From Gammaproteobacteria bacterium (GTDB lineage: Bacteria > Pseudomonadota > Gammaproteobacteria > Pseudomonadales > Pseudomonadaceae), in contig JAHIWP010000002.1 of the NCBI GenBank assembly GCA_018816095.1, forward strand, positions 1 through 64,000: 64,000 nt of DNA, in the 5' to 3' direction. The number at the start of each line of letters is the position of its first letter. Positions within the stretch are counted from its first letter, which is position 1. Of this stretch, positions 19,701-28,983 are shown one piece after another. The notes under the pieces were generated by a model. That model ran no database searches, was not told the DNA's origin, and saw only the letters and a list, made by a program, of their open reading frames with translations. Position numbers and translations under genes: made by a program.

Positions 19701-20408
19701 GGAACAAGCCGACAAACAATTACTTCCGCCCCAAGCCTTGTACGCCACTCCACAGGTATTGGTTACTTAGTGATATTTGGTACGGGGAGATTTTATGAAA
19801 CTGGCGATAAAGCTGGCGATAAAAGTATCGCGCAAACGGTTTATGGCATCTGGGATAAAGAAACAGTAGGCCAGAACAGCAGCAACCCCAACATCAACCG
19901 AAGCAGCCTGCAGCAACAAACTTTTGTGACGGAAACATCGGTCACAGACGGTACGAACACACGCCAAGGCCGCGTGCTCAGTGATAACGCTGTGCGCTGG
20001 CAGGCTGCGAGTGGCCTACCGGCACAGAATGGCTGGTACTTGAATCTCAAGCAAACTGACGGCGAAATGGTTGTTGAGAACATGTCCCAACTGGGACGTA
20101 CCGTGTTCTTTCAATCATTAGTACCTAATGATGACCCTTGCGGTGATGGTGCTGGCAACTGGACATATGCTGTCAACCCGTTTACCGGTGGTAGAACACC
20201 ACAGAATGCATTTGATTACGTCCCTTCATCAGATATTGGCACTACCAACGTTTCGGTAATCCGCCAGAACGGTGAAGGCGGTACAACCATCTCGCAAAAC
20301 TCTGATGGTAGATTCCAGCTAAGCACCGGACAAGAAACAGTAAACATTAACCCTGACCCTTCAAGCTTGGGTCGTCAGTCTTGGCGCAAAGTCGAAGAGG
20401 TGGAGTGA
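16704..20408 (+). CDS. pilY1: Type IV pilus tip adhesin PilY1
   Basis: The 1234-residue protein is somewhat longer than P. aeruginosa PilY1 (about 1160). A Sec signal peptide ends SANSYA near residue 30. A von Willebrand A-like domain follows, with MIDAS D52-x-S54-x-S56 in LTLDDSGSM, then a C-terminal beta-propeller with an EF-hand-like calcium loop D935-N937-D939-G940-D943. In P. aeruginosa the calcium-controlled propeller sets extension versus retraction and surface sensing. The arginine motif at 698-700 reads RGN, where many homologues have RGD; another RGD occurs at 542-544. The ATG at 16704 was chosen because it gives a proper signal peptide. No pilY2 follows. Confidence 0.94.
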   Translation: MKKNIVNSYSKTLASSLIAIVLLSSANSYATVSQSPLSLTVGVPPNMLLTLDDSGSMRWAFAPDNKNGLSTTRRAKSSTFNPIYYNPSANYSAPIVFDTSGNESQLSTTFSSAKVNGYNSGRGNLNLSSNYKVSWTYVLEEELNSSYGYSSTNNRLAENPSRDFSCFVTSLSNNGTKTCETDTGKLITIRRNNSGTGCTAKTNDWADGTCAYNNTTGRYTGSWARIGVPAYYYAYDATQAPSCSADNDDCYTLTFVPADQQQNFANWYSFYRNRGLATISAAALAFYDLSPAVRLTWQGLGRCKTFDGSEAACKDNAFNAYTPEHKGQLYSWLQNIDFDQSTYLPAAMKRAGEYFSTTTPWQKTPSGSDNTTQNTYACRASYHIMMTDGIWNEAVTAPSNFRDDASTFELPDSLRTYSNKAPYYDNQNDTLADLAMHYWATDLRPGLDNELTPFLPFKSGDATTDYWDPRNDPASWQHMVNFMMGLGLTEALNMPAIPWEGSTHKGAGYNALAAGTATWPAASATGGDSNVYDLWHAAINSRGDFFSVDSPEAMVQAFADILSRIADRKSTAAKPAINSGQVSEDENDLGTIKTVSYQTSYASDDNWSGDVKRFEKKYNPVTSTFESSEIWSAKNKVPGWESRTIKMAGNGNNGLTDFTWANAGVANNTGTLANFLSKDPENSNSVDARGQARLEFLRGNRAGEGTTYRQRSTVLGDFYSSSPAVVSGPRYLVGFSNRLEGNEAYSTFATAIAERTPRVYVGGNAGMLHGFNAKTGVEEFAFVPSAVFPKLNKLTGTNYSHEYYVDGTPTVADVYDGSEWRTVLVGTLKGGGKSIFALDVTTPGQEKLLWQFDANSITEANAVKMGFSFSQPTIARLHTGKWAVVFGNGYESAGSTNGKAALFVLDAIEGTLLKSLEVQGVDGVANGLSTPKLGDYNADGVADYAYAGDLQGNVWRFDLLRNSRDASNPFITSDDGENAINSFEVSYGGEPLFSALADDGTSRQTITSAPSLVRHSTGIGYLVIFGTGRFYETGDKAGDKSIAQTVYGIWDKETVGQNSSNPNINRSSLQQQTFVTETSVTDGTNTRQGRVLSDNAVRWQAASGLPAQNGWYLNLKQTDGEMVVENMSQLGRTVFFQSLVPNDDPCGDGAGNWTYAVNPFTGGRTPQNAFDYVPSSDIGTTNVSVIRQNGEGGTTISQNSDGRFQLSTGQETVNINPDPSSLGRQSWRKVEEVE

Positions 20409-20409
20409 T

Positions 20410-20451
20410 ATGAACTCTAAACTACTGCTGACTTTATGGAGTTTTTTATGA
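20410..20451 (+). CDS. 13-codon ORF at the pilY2 position (possible remnant or coupling peptide)
   Basis: A start codon at 20410 with GAGG and GGAG just upstream opens an ORF reading [13 protein letters not shown] and a stop. Its TGA overlaps the pilE ATG (ATGA at 20448-20451). The peptide looks like the front of a signal sequence. In P. aeruginosa pilY2, encoding a small secreted protein, lies exactly here between pilY1 and pilE. Either this is the truncated start of a lost pilY2 or a short coupling ORF that sets pilE translation. Confidence 0.4.
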   Translation: MNSKLLLTLWSFL

Positions 20452-20864
20452 GGATGAAACAACGCGGGTTCACGCTTATAGAGATGATGATCGTCGTTGC
20501 CATTATCGGTATTCTTGCGGCGATCGCATATCCAAGTTATGACGAATACGTCAAGCGTGGTAACCGCACAGAGGGGCAGGCATTGTTGAGCGATGCCTCT
20601 GCTCGCCAAGAGCGTTACTTTGCACAAAACAATGTTTACATCACCACAGACGGCAATATTGCCAAACTTGGCCTGAAGAACGGCAACAAATCTGAAACCA
20701 ACAAGTACACCCTGACTATAAGTAAGGTCAAGGGGGATGGTGGCTACACCCTTACCGCCGAACAAGCATTCAATGATGCCAAGTGCGGAAACCTGACCCT
20801 GGACGCCTTAGGGAAAAAAGACCGCACAGGAAGCGACAAAAGCATAAGCGACTGCTGGCGCTGA
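20448..20864 (+). CDS. pilE: Type IV pilus minor pilin PilE
   Basis: The 138-residue pilin has leader MRMKQRG, cut before [33 protein letters not shown], a classic type IVa pilin N terminus with Glu5. The globular domain ends in a disulfide-bounded D-region ([12 protein letters not shown] ... SDCWR), resembling P. aeruginosa PilE. The ATG at 20448 has GGAG seven bases upstream; a second ATG six bases later is possible. It is the last gene of the minor pilin operon and is followed by a terminator. Confidence 0.93.
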   Translation: MRMKQRGFTLIEMMIVVAIIGILAAIAYPSYDEYVKRGNRTEGQALLSDASARQERYFAQNNVYITTDGNIAKLGLKNGNKSETNKYTLTISKVKGDGGYTLTAEQAFNDAKCGNLTLDALGKKDRTGSDKSISDCWR

Positions 20865-20873
20865 TCTGCATGC

Positions 20874-20903
20874 AAAAAAGCCGGCTAACTCAGCCGGCTT
20901 TTT
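20874..20903 (+). terminator. Terminator after pilE
   Basis: The hairpin AAGCCGGCT-AACTC-AGCCGGCTT has an A-run before and TTTTT after. It closes the pilin operon and could also serve ispH arriving on the other strand. Confidence 0.92.
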
Positions 20904-20955
20904 ATTTTGATGTCGAAAAAATTAATTGCACCAGGCCCAATCTATAGAGTGCGAT

Positions 20956-21900
20956 TTACAACGATTTAACCCGCAACTCCTTCGGCATCGAGAACGTCAC
21001 ATTCTCCGGCCGTCCTTCCAGCTCTTGCGCATTCGTTGCGCCCCACATTCCGAGCTGCTGAATCACGCCCTGCACCAATACTTCCGGGGCTGACGCGCCG
21101 GCAGTGATTCCAATGCCGGCTACACCCGCAAACCACTCCTGCTTTAGGTCCTCGGCGCCATCGATCAGGTAGGCTGGCGTCCCCATTCGCTCGGCCAGTT
21201 CGCGCAGGCGGTTGGAGTTGGAGCTGTTAGGACTGCCAACGACCAGCAGCACGTCGCACTCCGCGGCGAGCTGTTTGACGGCATCCTGGCGGTTTTGGGT
21301 GGCGTAGCAGATGTCGTCCTTGCGTGGGCCACCGATTGCGGGGTACTTGCTGCGCAGGGCGTCGATGACCTTACTGGTGTCGTCCATCGACAGCGTAGTC
21401 TGGGTAACGAAGGCCAGGGCTTCTGGGTGGCGCACCTGCAGCGCAGCCACATCATCTTCGTCCTCGACCAAGTAAATAGTGCCGCCGTTGCCGGCGTCGT
21501 ACTGGCCCATGGTGCCTTCGACTTCCGGGTGGCCTTCATGGCCGATAAGGATGCATTCGCGCCCCTCGCGGCTGTAGCGCACCACTTCCATATGCACCTT
21601 GGTGACCAGCGGGCAGGTGGCGTCGAATATCTTCAAACCACGGCGTTCGGCTTCGCTGCGCACGGCCTGCGAGACGCCATGAGCGCTGAAGATCACGATG
21701 ACATCGTCAGGAATCTGATCCAGTTCTTCAACGAAAACGGCGCCACGTGAACGCAGGTCTTCCACCACAAATTTGTTATGGACCACTTCGTGGCGCACAT
21801 AAATAGGCGGACCGAAGACTTCCAGGGCGCGATTGACGATCTCAATGGCGCGGTCTACACCGGCACAGAAGCCACGGGGGTTGGCGAGTTTGATATGCAT
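20956..21900 (-). CDS. ispH: 4-hydroxy-3-methylbut-2-enyl diphosphate reductase IspH
   Basis: The 314-residue iron-sulfur enzyme performs the last step of the MEP isoprenoid pathway, giving IPP and DMAPP. The three cluster cysteines are visible: C12 in RGFCAGV, C96 in DATCPLV and C198 in [11 protein letters not shown]. The substrate loop [11 protein letters not shown] is also present. The start [14 protein letters not shown] at 21900 matches the family. The reading frame continues upstream for 40 codons with a hydrophobic stretch, but that part overlaps a repeat and was not taken as coding. It ends the long minus-strand run that starts at ribF. Confidence 0.97.
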   Translation of the reverse strand: MHIKLANPRGFCAGVDRAIEIVNRALEVFGPPIYVRHEVVHNKFVVEDLRSRGAVFVEELDQIPDDVIVIFSAHGVSQAVRSEAERRGLKIFDATCPLVTKVHMEVVRYSREGRECILIGHEGHPEVEGTMGQYDAGNGGTIYLVEDEDDVAALQVRHPEALAFVTQTTLSMDDTSKVIDALRSKYPAIGGPRKDDICYATQNRQDAVKQLAAECDVLLVVGSPNSSNSNRLRELAERMGTPAYLIDGAEDLKQEWFAGVAGIGITAGASAPEVLVQGVIQQLGMWGATNAQELEGRPENVTFSMPKELRVKSL

Positions 21901-22017
21901 GCGGGTTATCTCGGCGCGCGTAAACGGAAGTTGCCGCGGGTTGGGTTGGCGGCAGCACATTGCGGCATAAGCCACGAATACCGCGCAGCCCAACAGCACG
22001 GTACCTGACATACGAAC

Positions 22018-22090
22018 CATGGCGGGTTACGGCGCGCCAAATAATCTGCTCCAGGCTCAAGCTCAGCCTGTGCGTCTAACCCGCCCTACA
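22018..22090. repeat. GTAGGGCGG-type imperfect palindrome
   Basis: The outer arms GGCGGGTTA (22021-22029) and TAACCCGCC (22078-22086) are perfectly complementary, with an inner AGGCT/AGCCT pair. The element fills most of the ispH-fkpB gap. It shares the outer GTAGGG(C/T)GG signature with the palindrome at 60604-60636, and similar elements are common between genes in pseudomonads. Confidence 0.65.
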
Positions 22091-22105
22091 ACGATAGTGC
22101 GCCGA

Positions 22106-22558
22106 TCAGAGCGCTTTAACCTCGATGATTTCTACATCGAAGCTCAGCGCCTTGCCGGCCAGCGGGTGATTGAAGTCGATGGTGACTTGGCTGTCATCAA
22201 AAGCTTTGACCACGCCAGGCAGCTCAGCATTGGCAGCATCATTGAAAATCACCAGCAAGCCCTCAGACAGCTCCATGTCCTGAAACTGGCTGCGCGGCAT
22301 GACTTGGATATTTTGCGGATTGCCCTGGCCAAAACCCTGCTCGGGGCTGATCTCGAGGCTGCGTTTGTCGCCCGCCTTCAACCCGTAAATGGCCTGTTCG
22401 AAACCAGGCAATAAATTACCGTCGCCGACCTTAAAGGTCGCGGGGCTTTTATCGAAGGTGCTGTCGACCACATCACCATTACCCAATTTGAGGGCGAAAT
22501 GCAGGGTAACTTCCTTGTCCGGGCCGATACGCTGCTCTTGGATGACAGACTCAGTCAT
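22106..22558 (-). CDS. fkpB: FKBP-type peptidyl-prolyl isomerase (FkpB/SlpA)
   Basis: The 150-residue protein is an SlyD-like FKBP with an inserted flap domain. The isomerase half has VTLHFALKLGNGDVVDST and LLPGFEQAIYGLKAGDKRSLEISPEQGFG, and the C-terminal part returns to the fold with FNHPLAGKALSFDVEI. It catalyses proline isomerisation and acts as a chaperone. The gene overlaps the end of lspA by 8 nt, the conserved lspA-fkpB-ispH arrangement. The His-rich metal tail of SlyD is absent, supporting FkpB over SlyD. Confidence 0.93.
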   Translation of the reverse strand: MTESVIQEQRIGPDKEVTLHFALKLGNGDVVDSTFDKSPATFKVGDGNLLPGFEQAIYGLKAGDKRSLEISPEQGFGQGNPQNIQVMPRSQFQDMELSEGLLVIFNDAANAELPGVVKAFDDSQVTIDFNHPLAGKALSFDVEIIEVKAL

Positions 22559-23075
22559 GGGCTACTTCTCCGGACTTATCACTTTTAAACATATCCAGCG
22601 CCAACAGGATGGCACCGCCTGTAATCGCCATATCCGCCACATTGAAGGCAGGAAAGTACCAACGGTGTTGCCAGTGCACCAAGATGAAGTCGACCACATG
22701 GCCAAACACCACGCGGTCCACCAAATTGCCCAGTGCGCCACCCAGCACCAAGGCCAAGGCAACGGCTAGCCAGGTTTCGCTTGGCTTCAGACGCTTGAGC
22801 CACACCACCAGTACCACGCTCACTACCAGCGCAATCGCAGCAAAGAACCAGCGCTGCCAGCCCGCCGCATCCGCCAGGAAGCTGAAGGCCGCGCCAGTGT
22901 TGTAGGCCAGGGTCCAGCTGAAGTAATCCGGGATGATCACAATTTGCTGGTACATGCTCAGGCTGTTGTCGAAATAGAACTTGCTCGCCTGATCGACCAC
23001 AAACACCAGCAGGCTCAGCCACAGCCAGGCCAAATGCCCAAAGCGACTGGCGTTAGGCCGACCGTTGTTAAGCAT
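22551..23075 (-). CDS. lspA: Lipoprotein signal peptidase II LspA
   Basis: The 174-residue membrane aspartyl protease removes signal peptides from prolipoproteins. Four hydrophobic segments are evident, and the catalytic aspartates lie in GHVVDF (D129) and FNVADM (D148), 19 residues apart as in the P. aeruginosa structure. Other family motifs are VDQASK and [10 protein letters not shown]. The ATG at 23075 lies inside the end of ileS (8-nt overlap), so translation is probably coupled. Longer in-frame starts upstream are within ileS and unlikely. Confidence 0.96.
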   Translation of the reverse strand: MLNNGRPNASRFGHLAWLWLSLLVFVVDQASKFYFDNSLSMYQQIVIIPDYFSWTLAYNTGAAFSFLADAAGWQRWFFAAIALVVSVVLVVWLKRLKPSETWLAVALALVLGGALGNLVDRVVFGHVVDFILVHWQHRWYFPAFNVADMAITGGAILLALDMFKSDKSGEVAHD

Positions 23076-25902
23076 AGTGACGCACCTCGCCTGCGCCTTC
23101 GATATTGTCCACACAGCGGCCGCAGATGAGCGGATGAGCCGGGTTTACTCCGACATCCTCACGGTGATGCCAGCAACGGCCGCACTTGGCATGGCCGGAC
23201 TTCAACACTTTCAGTTTAAGGCCGGCAACCTCGGTCACCACGACATCTGCTGGCGCAGCGCTGAACGGCGCGAGGCTGGCGGTGGAGGTAATCAGCACGA
23301 AGCGCAGTTCGTTACCGAGCTTATTCAGATCCGCAATCAAGCTGTCTTCGGCATACAGGGTGACTTCGGCCTGCAGGTTACCGCCGATGGCCTTGGCCGC
23401 CCGCAGGTTTTCCATTTCCTTGTTCACTGCGACCTTGACCGCCATGATCCGCTCCCAGAACTCGCGACTCAGCTCGAAGTCTTGTGGCATTTCGCTAAGG
23501 CCCTGGTACCAACCATTGAGCATTACCGACTCATTACGCTCACCCGGCAGGTACTGCCAAAGCTCATCCGCCGTGAACGACAACACCGGCGCAATCCAGC
23601 GCACCAACGCTTCAACGATATGGAACATGGCGGTCTGGCAGGAACGACGCGCCACGCTGTCGGCGGCGGTGGTGTACTGACGGTCCTTGATGATGTCGAG
23701 GTAGAAGCCGCCCAGCTCCTGCACACAGAAGTTGTGCACCTTCTGGTAGACGTTCCAGAAACGGTAGCTGTCGTAGGCCTCTTCAATTTCACGCTGCAGC
23801 AGCAACGCACGGTCCACAGCCCAGCGATCCAGTGCCAACATCTCATCAACCGGCAGTAGGTGCTCTTTAGGGTCGAAGCCACTGAGGTTGGAAAGCAGGA
23901 AGCGCGCGGTGTTGCGGATACGCCGGTAGGCGTCAGCACTGCGCTGCAGAATTAGGTCAGAGACGGCCATCTCGCCCGAGTAATCGGTGGACGAGACCCA
24001 AAGGCGCAAGATGTCGGCCCCCAAACTGTCGATAACCTTTTGTGGCGCGACAACGTTGCCAAGGGACTTGGATTGCTTACGGCCCTGTTCGTCGACAGTA
24101 AAGCCGTGGGTCAGCAGCTCTTTGTATGGTGCGTGGCCGTCAATCGCGCAGCCGGTCAGCAGTGAGGAATGGAACCAGCCACGGTGCTGGTCAGAACCCT
24201 CGAGGTACAAATCGGCAACGGGGCCATTGGCATGCGCCAACTCGGCATGCGAGCCACGCAGTACGTGCCAGTGAGTGGTGCCCGAGTCGAACCACACGTC
24301 CAGGGTGTCGCGGCTCTTGTCGTACTGCCCGGCTTCATCACCCAGCAACTCGGCAGCGTCGAGCTTGAACCAGGCTTCGATGCCCTCCTGCTCAACACGC
24401 TGCGCCACCACTTCCATCAATTCAACGGTACGTGGGTGCAGCTCACCGCTTTCTTTGTGGGTGAAGAACGGGATCGGCACACCCCAGTTACGCTGACGCG
24501 AGATACACCAGTCAGGACGGCCGGCAATCATACTGTGCAGGCGCGCCTGGCCCCACGCTGGAACGAATTGGGTTTCTTCGATAGCAGCCAGCGAACGCTC
24601 ACGCAGGGTGGCGCCCTCATTCGGCTGCTTATCCATGCCGATAAACCACTGCGCGGTCGCACGGTAGATCAGCGGCGTCTTGTGGCGCCAGCAGTGCATG
24701 TAGCTGTGCTGGATGGCTTCGTGCTTGAGCAGCGCGCCGACTTCTTCCAGCTTGGCAACGATATTCGGATTGGCCTTCCAAATGAACTGACCGCCGAAGA
24801 ACGGCAGCGACTCGACATACACACCGTTGCTCTGCACCGGATTGAAGATATCATCGTTGCTCATGCCGTACTGCTTGCAGGTACGGAAGTCGTCCTCACC
24901 ATAGGCCGGCGCCGAGTGAACCACGCCAGTACCGGCGCCCAACTCGACATATTCCGCCAGGTAGACTGGCGAGAGACGCTCGTAGAACGGGTGACGGAAA
25001 TTGATCAGGTCCAGCGCAGCACCCGCCGCAGTGGCAATCACCTCACCCTGCAGGCCATAACGTTGCAGGCTGCTTTCGACCATTTCTTCAGCCAGCAGCA
25101 GCAGACGATCGCCGACATCCACCAGGGCGTAATTGAACTCTGGATGCACGTTCAGCGCCTGGTTGGCGGGGATCGTCCAGGGCGTGGTGGTCCAAATGAC
25201 GATGCTGGCGGGCTTGCTCAAGCTGACCAGACCGAAAGCGGCGGCCAGCTTGTCGGCATCCACGACGGGGAAGGCTACGTCGATGGCATCGGACTTCTTG
25301 TCCTGGTATTCGACCTCCGCCTCAGCCAGTGCCGAACCGCAATCGAAGCAGAAGTTAACCGGCTTCAGGCCCTTGAACACGAAGCCCTTCTTGACGATTT
25401 CCGCCAAGGCGCGGATCTCACCGGCCTCGTTGGCGAAGTTCATGGTCAGGTAAGGATTGTCCCACTCGCCCAGCACGCCCAAGCGGATGAAGTTGGCCTT
25501 CTGCTCTTCAACCTGCTCGCCGGCATACGTGCGGCAGCGTTCGCGGGTCAGATCAGCAGGCTGATTCTTGCCAAAAGTGGTTTCGACCTTGTGCTCGATC
25601 GGCAGACCATGGCAATCCCAACCCGGCACGTAAGGCGCATCGTAGCCGGCCAGGGTCTTGGAGCGGGTGATGATGTCTTTGAGAATTTTGTTCAGCGCAT
25701 GACCGATGTGAATGCTGCCGTTCGCATAAGGCGGGCCGTCATGCAGAACGAATTTCGGCCGACCTTCGCCCTGAGCACGTAGCTTCTGATACAGGCCAAT
25801 ATCATTCCAACGCTGCAGAATCTGTGGCTCGCGCTGCGGCAGACCGGCTTTCATCGGGAATTGGGTATCAGGCAGATTCAGCGTGGCTTTGTAGTCGGTC
25901 AT
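23068..25902 (-). CDS. ileS: Isoleucyl-tRNA synthetase
   Basis: The 944-residue class I synthetase charges tRNA-Ile and edits valine. The HIGH motif is at 65-68 and the CP1 editing domain spans about 180-400. The second signature at 609-613 reads KQSKS rather than the usual KMSKS. The C-terminal zinc-binding segment with CGRCW and CGRC is present, placing it in the standard bacterial (mupirocin-sensitive type) group. It lies 33 nt after ribF and overlaps lspA. The long antisense ORFs here are shadows. Confidence 0.97.
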   Translation of the reverse strand: MTDYKATLNLPDTQFPMKAGLPQREPQILQRWNDIGLYQKLRAQGEGRPKFVLHDGPPYANGSIHIGHALNKILKDIITRSKTLAGYDAPYVPGWDCHGLPIEHKVETTFGKNQPADLTRERCRTYAGEQVEEQKANFIRLGVLGEWDNPYLTMNFANEAGEIRALAEIVKKGFVFKGLKPVNFCFDCGSALAEAEVEYQDKKSDAIDVAFPVVDADKLAAAFGLVSLSKPASIVIWTTTPWTIPANQALNVHPEFNYALVDVGDRLLLLAEEMVESSLQRYGLQGEVIATAAGAALDLINFRHPFYERLSPVYLAEYVELGAGTGVVHSAPAYGEDDFRTCKQYGMSNDDIFNPVQSNGVYVESLPFFGGQFIWKANPNIVAKLEEVGALLKHEAIQHSYMHCWRHKTPLIYRATAQWFIGMDKQPNEGATLRERSLAAIEETQFVPAWGQARLHSMIAGRPDWCISRQRNWGVPIPFFTHKESGELHPRTVELMEVVAQRVEQEGIEAWFKLDAAELLGDEAGQYDKSRDTLDVWFDSGTTHWHVLRGSHAELAHANGPVADLYLEGSDQHRGWFHSSLLTGCAIDGHAPYKELLTHGFTVDEQGRKQSKSLGNVVAPQKVIDSLGADILRLWVSSTDYSGEMAVSDLILQRSADAYRRIRNTARFLLSNLSGFDPKEHLLPVDEMLALDRWAVDRALLLQREIEEAYDSYRFWNVYQKVHNFCVQELGGFYLDIIKDRQYTTAADSVARRSCQTAMFHIVEALVRWIAPVLSFTADELWQYLPGERNESVMLNGWYQGLSEMPQDFELSREFWERIMAVKVAVNKEMENLRAAKAIGGNLQAEVTLYAEDSLIADLNKLGNELRFVLITSTASLAPFSAAPADVVVTEVAGLKLKVLKSGHAKCGRCWHHREDVGVNPAHPLICGRCVDNIEGAGEVRHYA

Positions 25903-25935
25903 TTCAGGCTCTTCTAAGCGGTTGGCGCTATGTGT

Positions 25936-26862
25936 TTAAGCGCACCAATAGGCGCGGGCGGCGACAATATCGGCAGCAATTGCCGTCTTCAGTGCCTCAA
26001 GCGAGGCGAAACGCTGCTCATCACGCAGCTTGCGGTGGAAAGCCACCGTTAAACGCCGGCCATATAAATCACCGGCAAAGTCCAGCACGTGCACTTCCAG
26101 GTGGGCACTGCCATCACCTGCAACACTCGGTCGCACACCGATGTTGGCGACACCCGGCCAGGTCTTACCGTCGATTTCGGTACTGACCAGATACACCCCA
26201 CGCAGCGGTACACGCTTGCGTTTGAGCTGCACGTTGGCCGTTGGCGCATCCAGCTGACGCCCCAACTTCTGTCCATGCAACACCCGCCCGGCGATCTGGA
26301 AGGGCCGCCCGAGCAGGTGCTGCGCTAGGGCAAAATCACCGGCATCGAGCGCTTCACGCACGCGCGTACTGCTAACGCGAATACCGTCCAATTCAACCGT
26401 GCTGGCGGCCTCAACGCTAAAGCCTTCACGCTCACCGGCCTCGGCCAGAAAGGCGAAATCGCCAGCACGGTCACAGCCAAACCGGAAGTCATCACCCACT
26501 TCCAGATGCTGCACACCGAGGCCGTCCACCAGCACACGCTGGACAAACTCAGCAGCACTCAGCTCCCGCAGGCGACGGTTGAAACTCAGGCACAGCACTC
26601 GGTCGACGCCTTCAGCGGCCAGCAACGCCAGCTTGTCACGCAAGCGCGCCAAGCGTGCCGGGGCACTCTCGGGGGCAAAGAACTCACGCGGCTGCGGCTC
26701 GAAAATCAACACGCAACTGGGCACGCCAAGCTCGGCGGCGCGCTCACGCAAACGCGCCAAGATGGCCTGATGACCACGATGGACGCCGTCGAAATTACCA
26801 ATGGTGGCAACACAGCCCCGATGCTGGGGCCGCAGATTATGTAGGCCTCGAACCAGCTGCAT
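25936..26862 (-). CDS. ribF: Bifunctional riboflavin kinase / FAD synthetase RibF
   Basis: The 308-residue enzyme phosphorylates riboflavin to FMN and adenylates FMN to FAD. The N-terminal nucleotidyltransferase half shows TIGNFDGVHRGHQAIL (HxGH-like) and ISSTR-type SSTRVREAL. The C-terminal kinase half shows GRVLHGQKLGRQLDAPTANV and the downstream GVYLV and GVANIGVRP motifs. The ATG at 26862 (MQLVRGLHNLRPQHRG) matches Pseudomonas homologues; longer forms starting upstream are possible. It heads the ribF-ileS-lspA-fkpB run. Confidence 0.96.
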   Translation of the reverse strand: MQLVRGLHNLRPQHRGCVATIGNFDGVHRGHQAILARLRERAAELGVPSCVLIFEPQPREFFAPESAPARLARLRDKLALLAAEGVDRVLCLSFNRRLRELSAAEFVQRVLVDGLGVQHLEVGDDFRFGCDRAGDFAFLAEAGEREGFSVEAASTVELDGIRVSSTRVREALDAGDFALAQHLLGRPFQIAGRVLHGQKLGRQLDAPTANVQLKRKRVPLRGVYLVSTEIDGKTWPGVANIGVRPSVAGDGSAHLEVHVLDFAGDLYGRRLTVAFHRKLRDEQRFASLEALKTAIAADIVAARAYWCA

Positions 26863-26938
26863 AACGCGCTTCTTGCTCATAAAGTGGTCGATTATACGCA
26901 CACCGGGCAGCAGACAACAGGCGGCAAATCAGCCGCCA

Positions 26939-28483
26939 TCAGAGCGCACTGCGCCGGGCAAAATCACGCAAACGAAAGCCCAGCAGCGCTAGCACGGCAA
27001 AATAGGCAAGCAACCCTGCACTAACCAGCCCACCCAAACGCAGTAAACGCCAGAGCATGCTGTCGTCCGCCCAGCCAGGTAGCTGCTGCATGGTTAACAA
27101 CAGCGCTGCCGCCATCGCCAGCAACGCCAGTAACAGTTTGCCGGCAAACAATGCCCAGCCAGGCTGCGGGGTAAACATGTCGTGCTTGCGCAGCTGCCAA
27201 TACAGCAGGCCCGCGTTCAAGCAGGCGGCCAGACCGATAGACAAGGCCAGGCCGGCATGTGCCAGGGGAATAACGAAGACAAACAGCAGGTTCATCGCCT
27301 GGGTTGCCAGCAACGTCACCAGCCCGATACGCACTGGCGTCTTGATGTTTTGCTGGGCGTAAAAGGCGGGTGCGAGAATCTTCACCAGAATTATCCCGAC
27401 CAGACCAAATGAATAAGCAATCAGCGCACGCTGGGTCATGGCCGTGTCACCTGCGCTGAACTTGCCGTACTGAAACAGCGAGGCAATTAACGGCTCAGAA
27501 ATAATCGCCAATGCCACCGCACTCGGCAGCGCTAACACCAGACACAGGCGCAACCCCCAGTCGAGCAACTTGGAGTAATCCTCGCGACTGGCCCCGGCAT
27601 GGGTTTTCGACAAAACCGGCAGCAAAATAGTGCCCAACGCCACACCAAGCACCCCTGCAGGCAATTCCATCAAGCGGTCAGCGTAATACATCCATGACAC
27701 GGAGCCTGCGACCAGAAAAGACGCGAACACCGTGTTGATTATCAGCGAAATTTGGCTGACCGAGACCCCGAAGATCGCCGGCCCCATTTGCTTGACCACC
27801 CGCCACACGCCGGTGTCTTTCAGGTTCAGCCGCGGCAACACCAGCATGCCGATCTTATGCAGGTGCGGCAGCTGAAATAACAACTGCAGCAGACCGCCCA
27901 TCAGCACTGCCCAGCCCAGTGCCATGATCGGCGGATCAAAATAGGGCGTCAGGAACAGCGCAAAGACGATCATGCTGAGGTTTAGCAAGGTGGGCACAAA
28001 GGCCGGCACCGAAAACCGGTTCCAGGTATTGAGCACCGCCCCCGCCAGCGACGACAGCGAGATCAGCAAAATATAAGGAAAAGTAATTCGCAGCAGATCA
28101 GTGGTCAGCGCAAAACGCTCCGCCTCATCGGCAAATCCCGGCGCGGAGGCCCAGACGATCCAGGGCGCAGCCAGAACCCCGACAAACGTGACAAGCGCCA
28201 GCACCAGGGTCAACAGCCCCGTTACATAGGCGATAAACGTGCGCGTCGCCTCGTCACCTTGCTGGGTTTTATATTCGGCCAGAATTGGCACAAAAGCCTG
28301 GGAGAATGCGCCCTCGGCAAAAATACGGCGCAACAGATTCGGCAGCTTGAACGCCACCACAAAGGCATCCGACGCCACGCCAGCACCGAAGGTGCGCGCG
28401 ATGATGGTGTCGCGCACAAAGCCCAACACACGCGAAAGCATGGTCATGGAGCTGACAGCGGCCAACGACTTGAGCAAATTCAT
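26939..28483 (-). CDS. murJ: Lipid II flippase MurJ (MviN)
   Basis: The 514-residue MOP-superfamily protein flips lipid II across the inner membrane for peptidoglycan synthesis. About fourteen hydrophobic segments are visible. The N terminus [33 protein letters not shown] contains the conserved MTxxSRxxGxxRD signature, and the essential central-cavity arginines are expected in this region. The ATG at 28483 starts the conserved protein; a longer reading frame upstream is not supported. It sits 76 nt upstream of ribF and diverges from rpsT. Confidence 0.96.
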   Translation of the reverse strand: MNLLKSLAAVSSMTMLSRVLGFVRDTIIARTFGAGVASDAFVVAFKLPNLLRRIFAEGAFSQAFVPILAEYKTQQGDEATRTFIAYVTGLLTLVLALVTFVGVLAAPWIVWASAPGFADEAERFALTTDLLRITFPYILLISLSSLAGAVLNTWNRFSVPAFVPTLLNLSMIVFALFLTPYFDPPIMALGWAVLMGGLLQLLFQLPHLHKIGMLVLPRLNLKDTGVWRVVKQMGPAIFGVSVSQISLIINTVFASFLVAGSVSWMYYADRLMELPAGVLGVALGTILLPVLSKTHAGASREDYSKLLDWGLRLCLVLALPSAVALAIISEPLIASLFQYGKFSAGDTAMTQRALIAYSFGLVGIILVKILAPAFYAQQNIKTPVRIGLVTLLATQAMNLLFVFVIPLAHAGLALSIGLAACLNAGLLYWQLRKHDMFTPQPGWALFAGKLLLALLAMAAALLLTMQQLPGWADDSMLWRLLRLGGLVSAGLLAYFAVLALLGFRLRDFARRSAL

Positions 28484-28598
28484 GTAATAATTCGATTTCC
28501 GCAAACAAGCACAGCCGCGGAAAACCCGCCGTCGCGCAAAGGCGACGAGTGTAGCGCCCAGCCGCTGGTCAGGCCAGCACAGGGAAACGCCCACAGGG

Positions 28599-28627
28599 TT
28601 GACAGCACGCCCTCATATCGGCATGAT
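28599..28627 (+). promoter_or_regulatory. Sigma-70 promoter of rpsT
   Basis: A perfect -35 TTGACA (28599-28604) is followed at 17 nt by CATGAT (28622-28627), then TCGCGGCC as a GC-rich discriminator fitting a ribosomal protein promoter. The start point would be near 28634, giving a leader of about 45 nt. Confidence 0.6.
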
Positions 28628-28678
28628 TCGCGGCCTTATTTGTTTGTAACCCCCAGAATTTTTTCGAGGAGCTTGACG

Positions 28679-28957
28679 GTGGCCAATACACCTTCTGCCA
28701 AAAAACGCGCAAAACAGGCTGAGAAGCGTCGTAGCCATAACGCCAGCCAGCGCTCGATGGTCCGCACTTATATCAAGAACGTAATCAAGGCTATTGAAGC
28801 CAAAGACGTCGCTCTTGCAACGACCGCTTACACCCTGGCTGTGCCGGTAATCGACCGTATGGCCGATAAAGGCATCATCCACAAGAACAAAGCAGCTCGT
28901 CATAAGAGCCGCCTGAATGGCCACATCAAAGCACTGAGCGAAGTTGCAGCTGCCTAA
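28679..28957 (+). CDS. rpsT: 30S ribosomal protein S20
   Basis: The 92-residue basic protein begins [29 protein letters not shown] after the initiator, the S20 signature. It binds the 5' domain of 16S rRNA early in assembly. The initiation codon is GTG at 28679, with GAGGAG seven bases upstream; no in-frame ATG gives the right N terminus. Use of a weak start codon recalls E. coli rpsT, which uses UUG and is autoregulated in translation. A terminator follows. Confidence 0.97.
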   Translation: MANTPSAKKRAKQAEKRRSHNASQRSMVRTYIKNVIKAIEAKDVALATTAYTLAVPVIDRMADKGIIHKNKAARHKSRLNGHIKALSEVAAA

Positions 28958-28983
28958 GCTGCTAGCAACTCACTGCTAGATGT

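Noticed and set aside
21901..22020. 40-codon N-terminal extension of IspH with a hydrophobic segment
   Set aside because: The family starts at [14 protein letters not shown], and the extension runs into a palindromic repeat.
24169..25782. 537-codon ORF on the plus strand
   Set aside because: It lies entirely antisense to ileS, whose protein is conserved along its full length.
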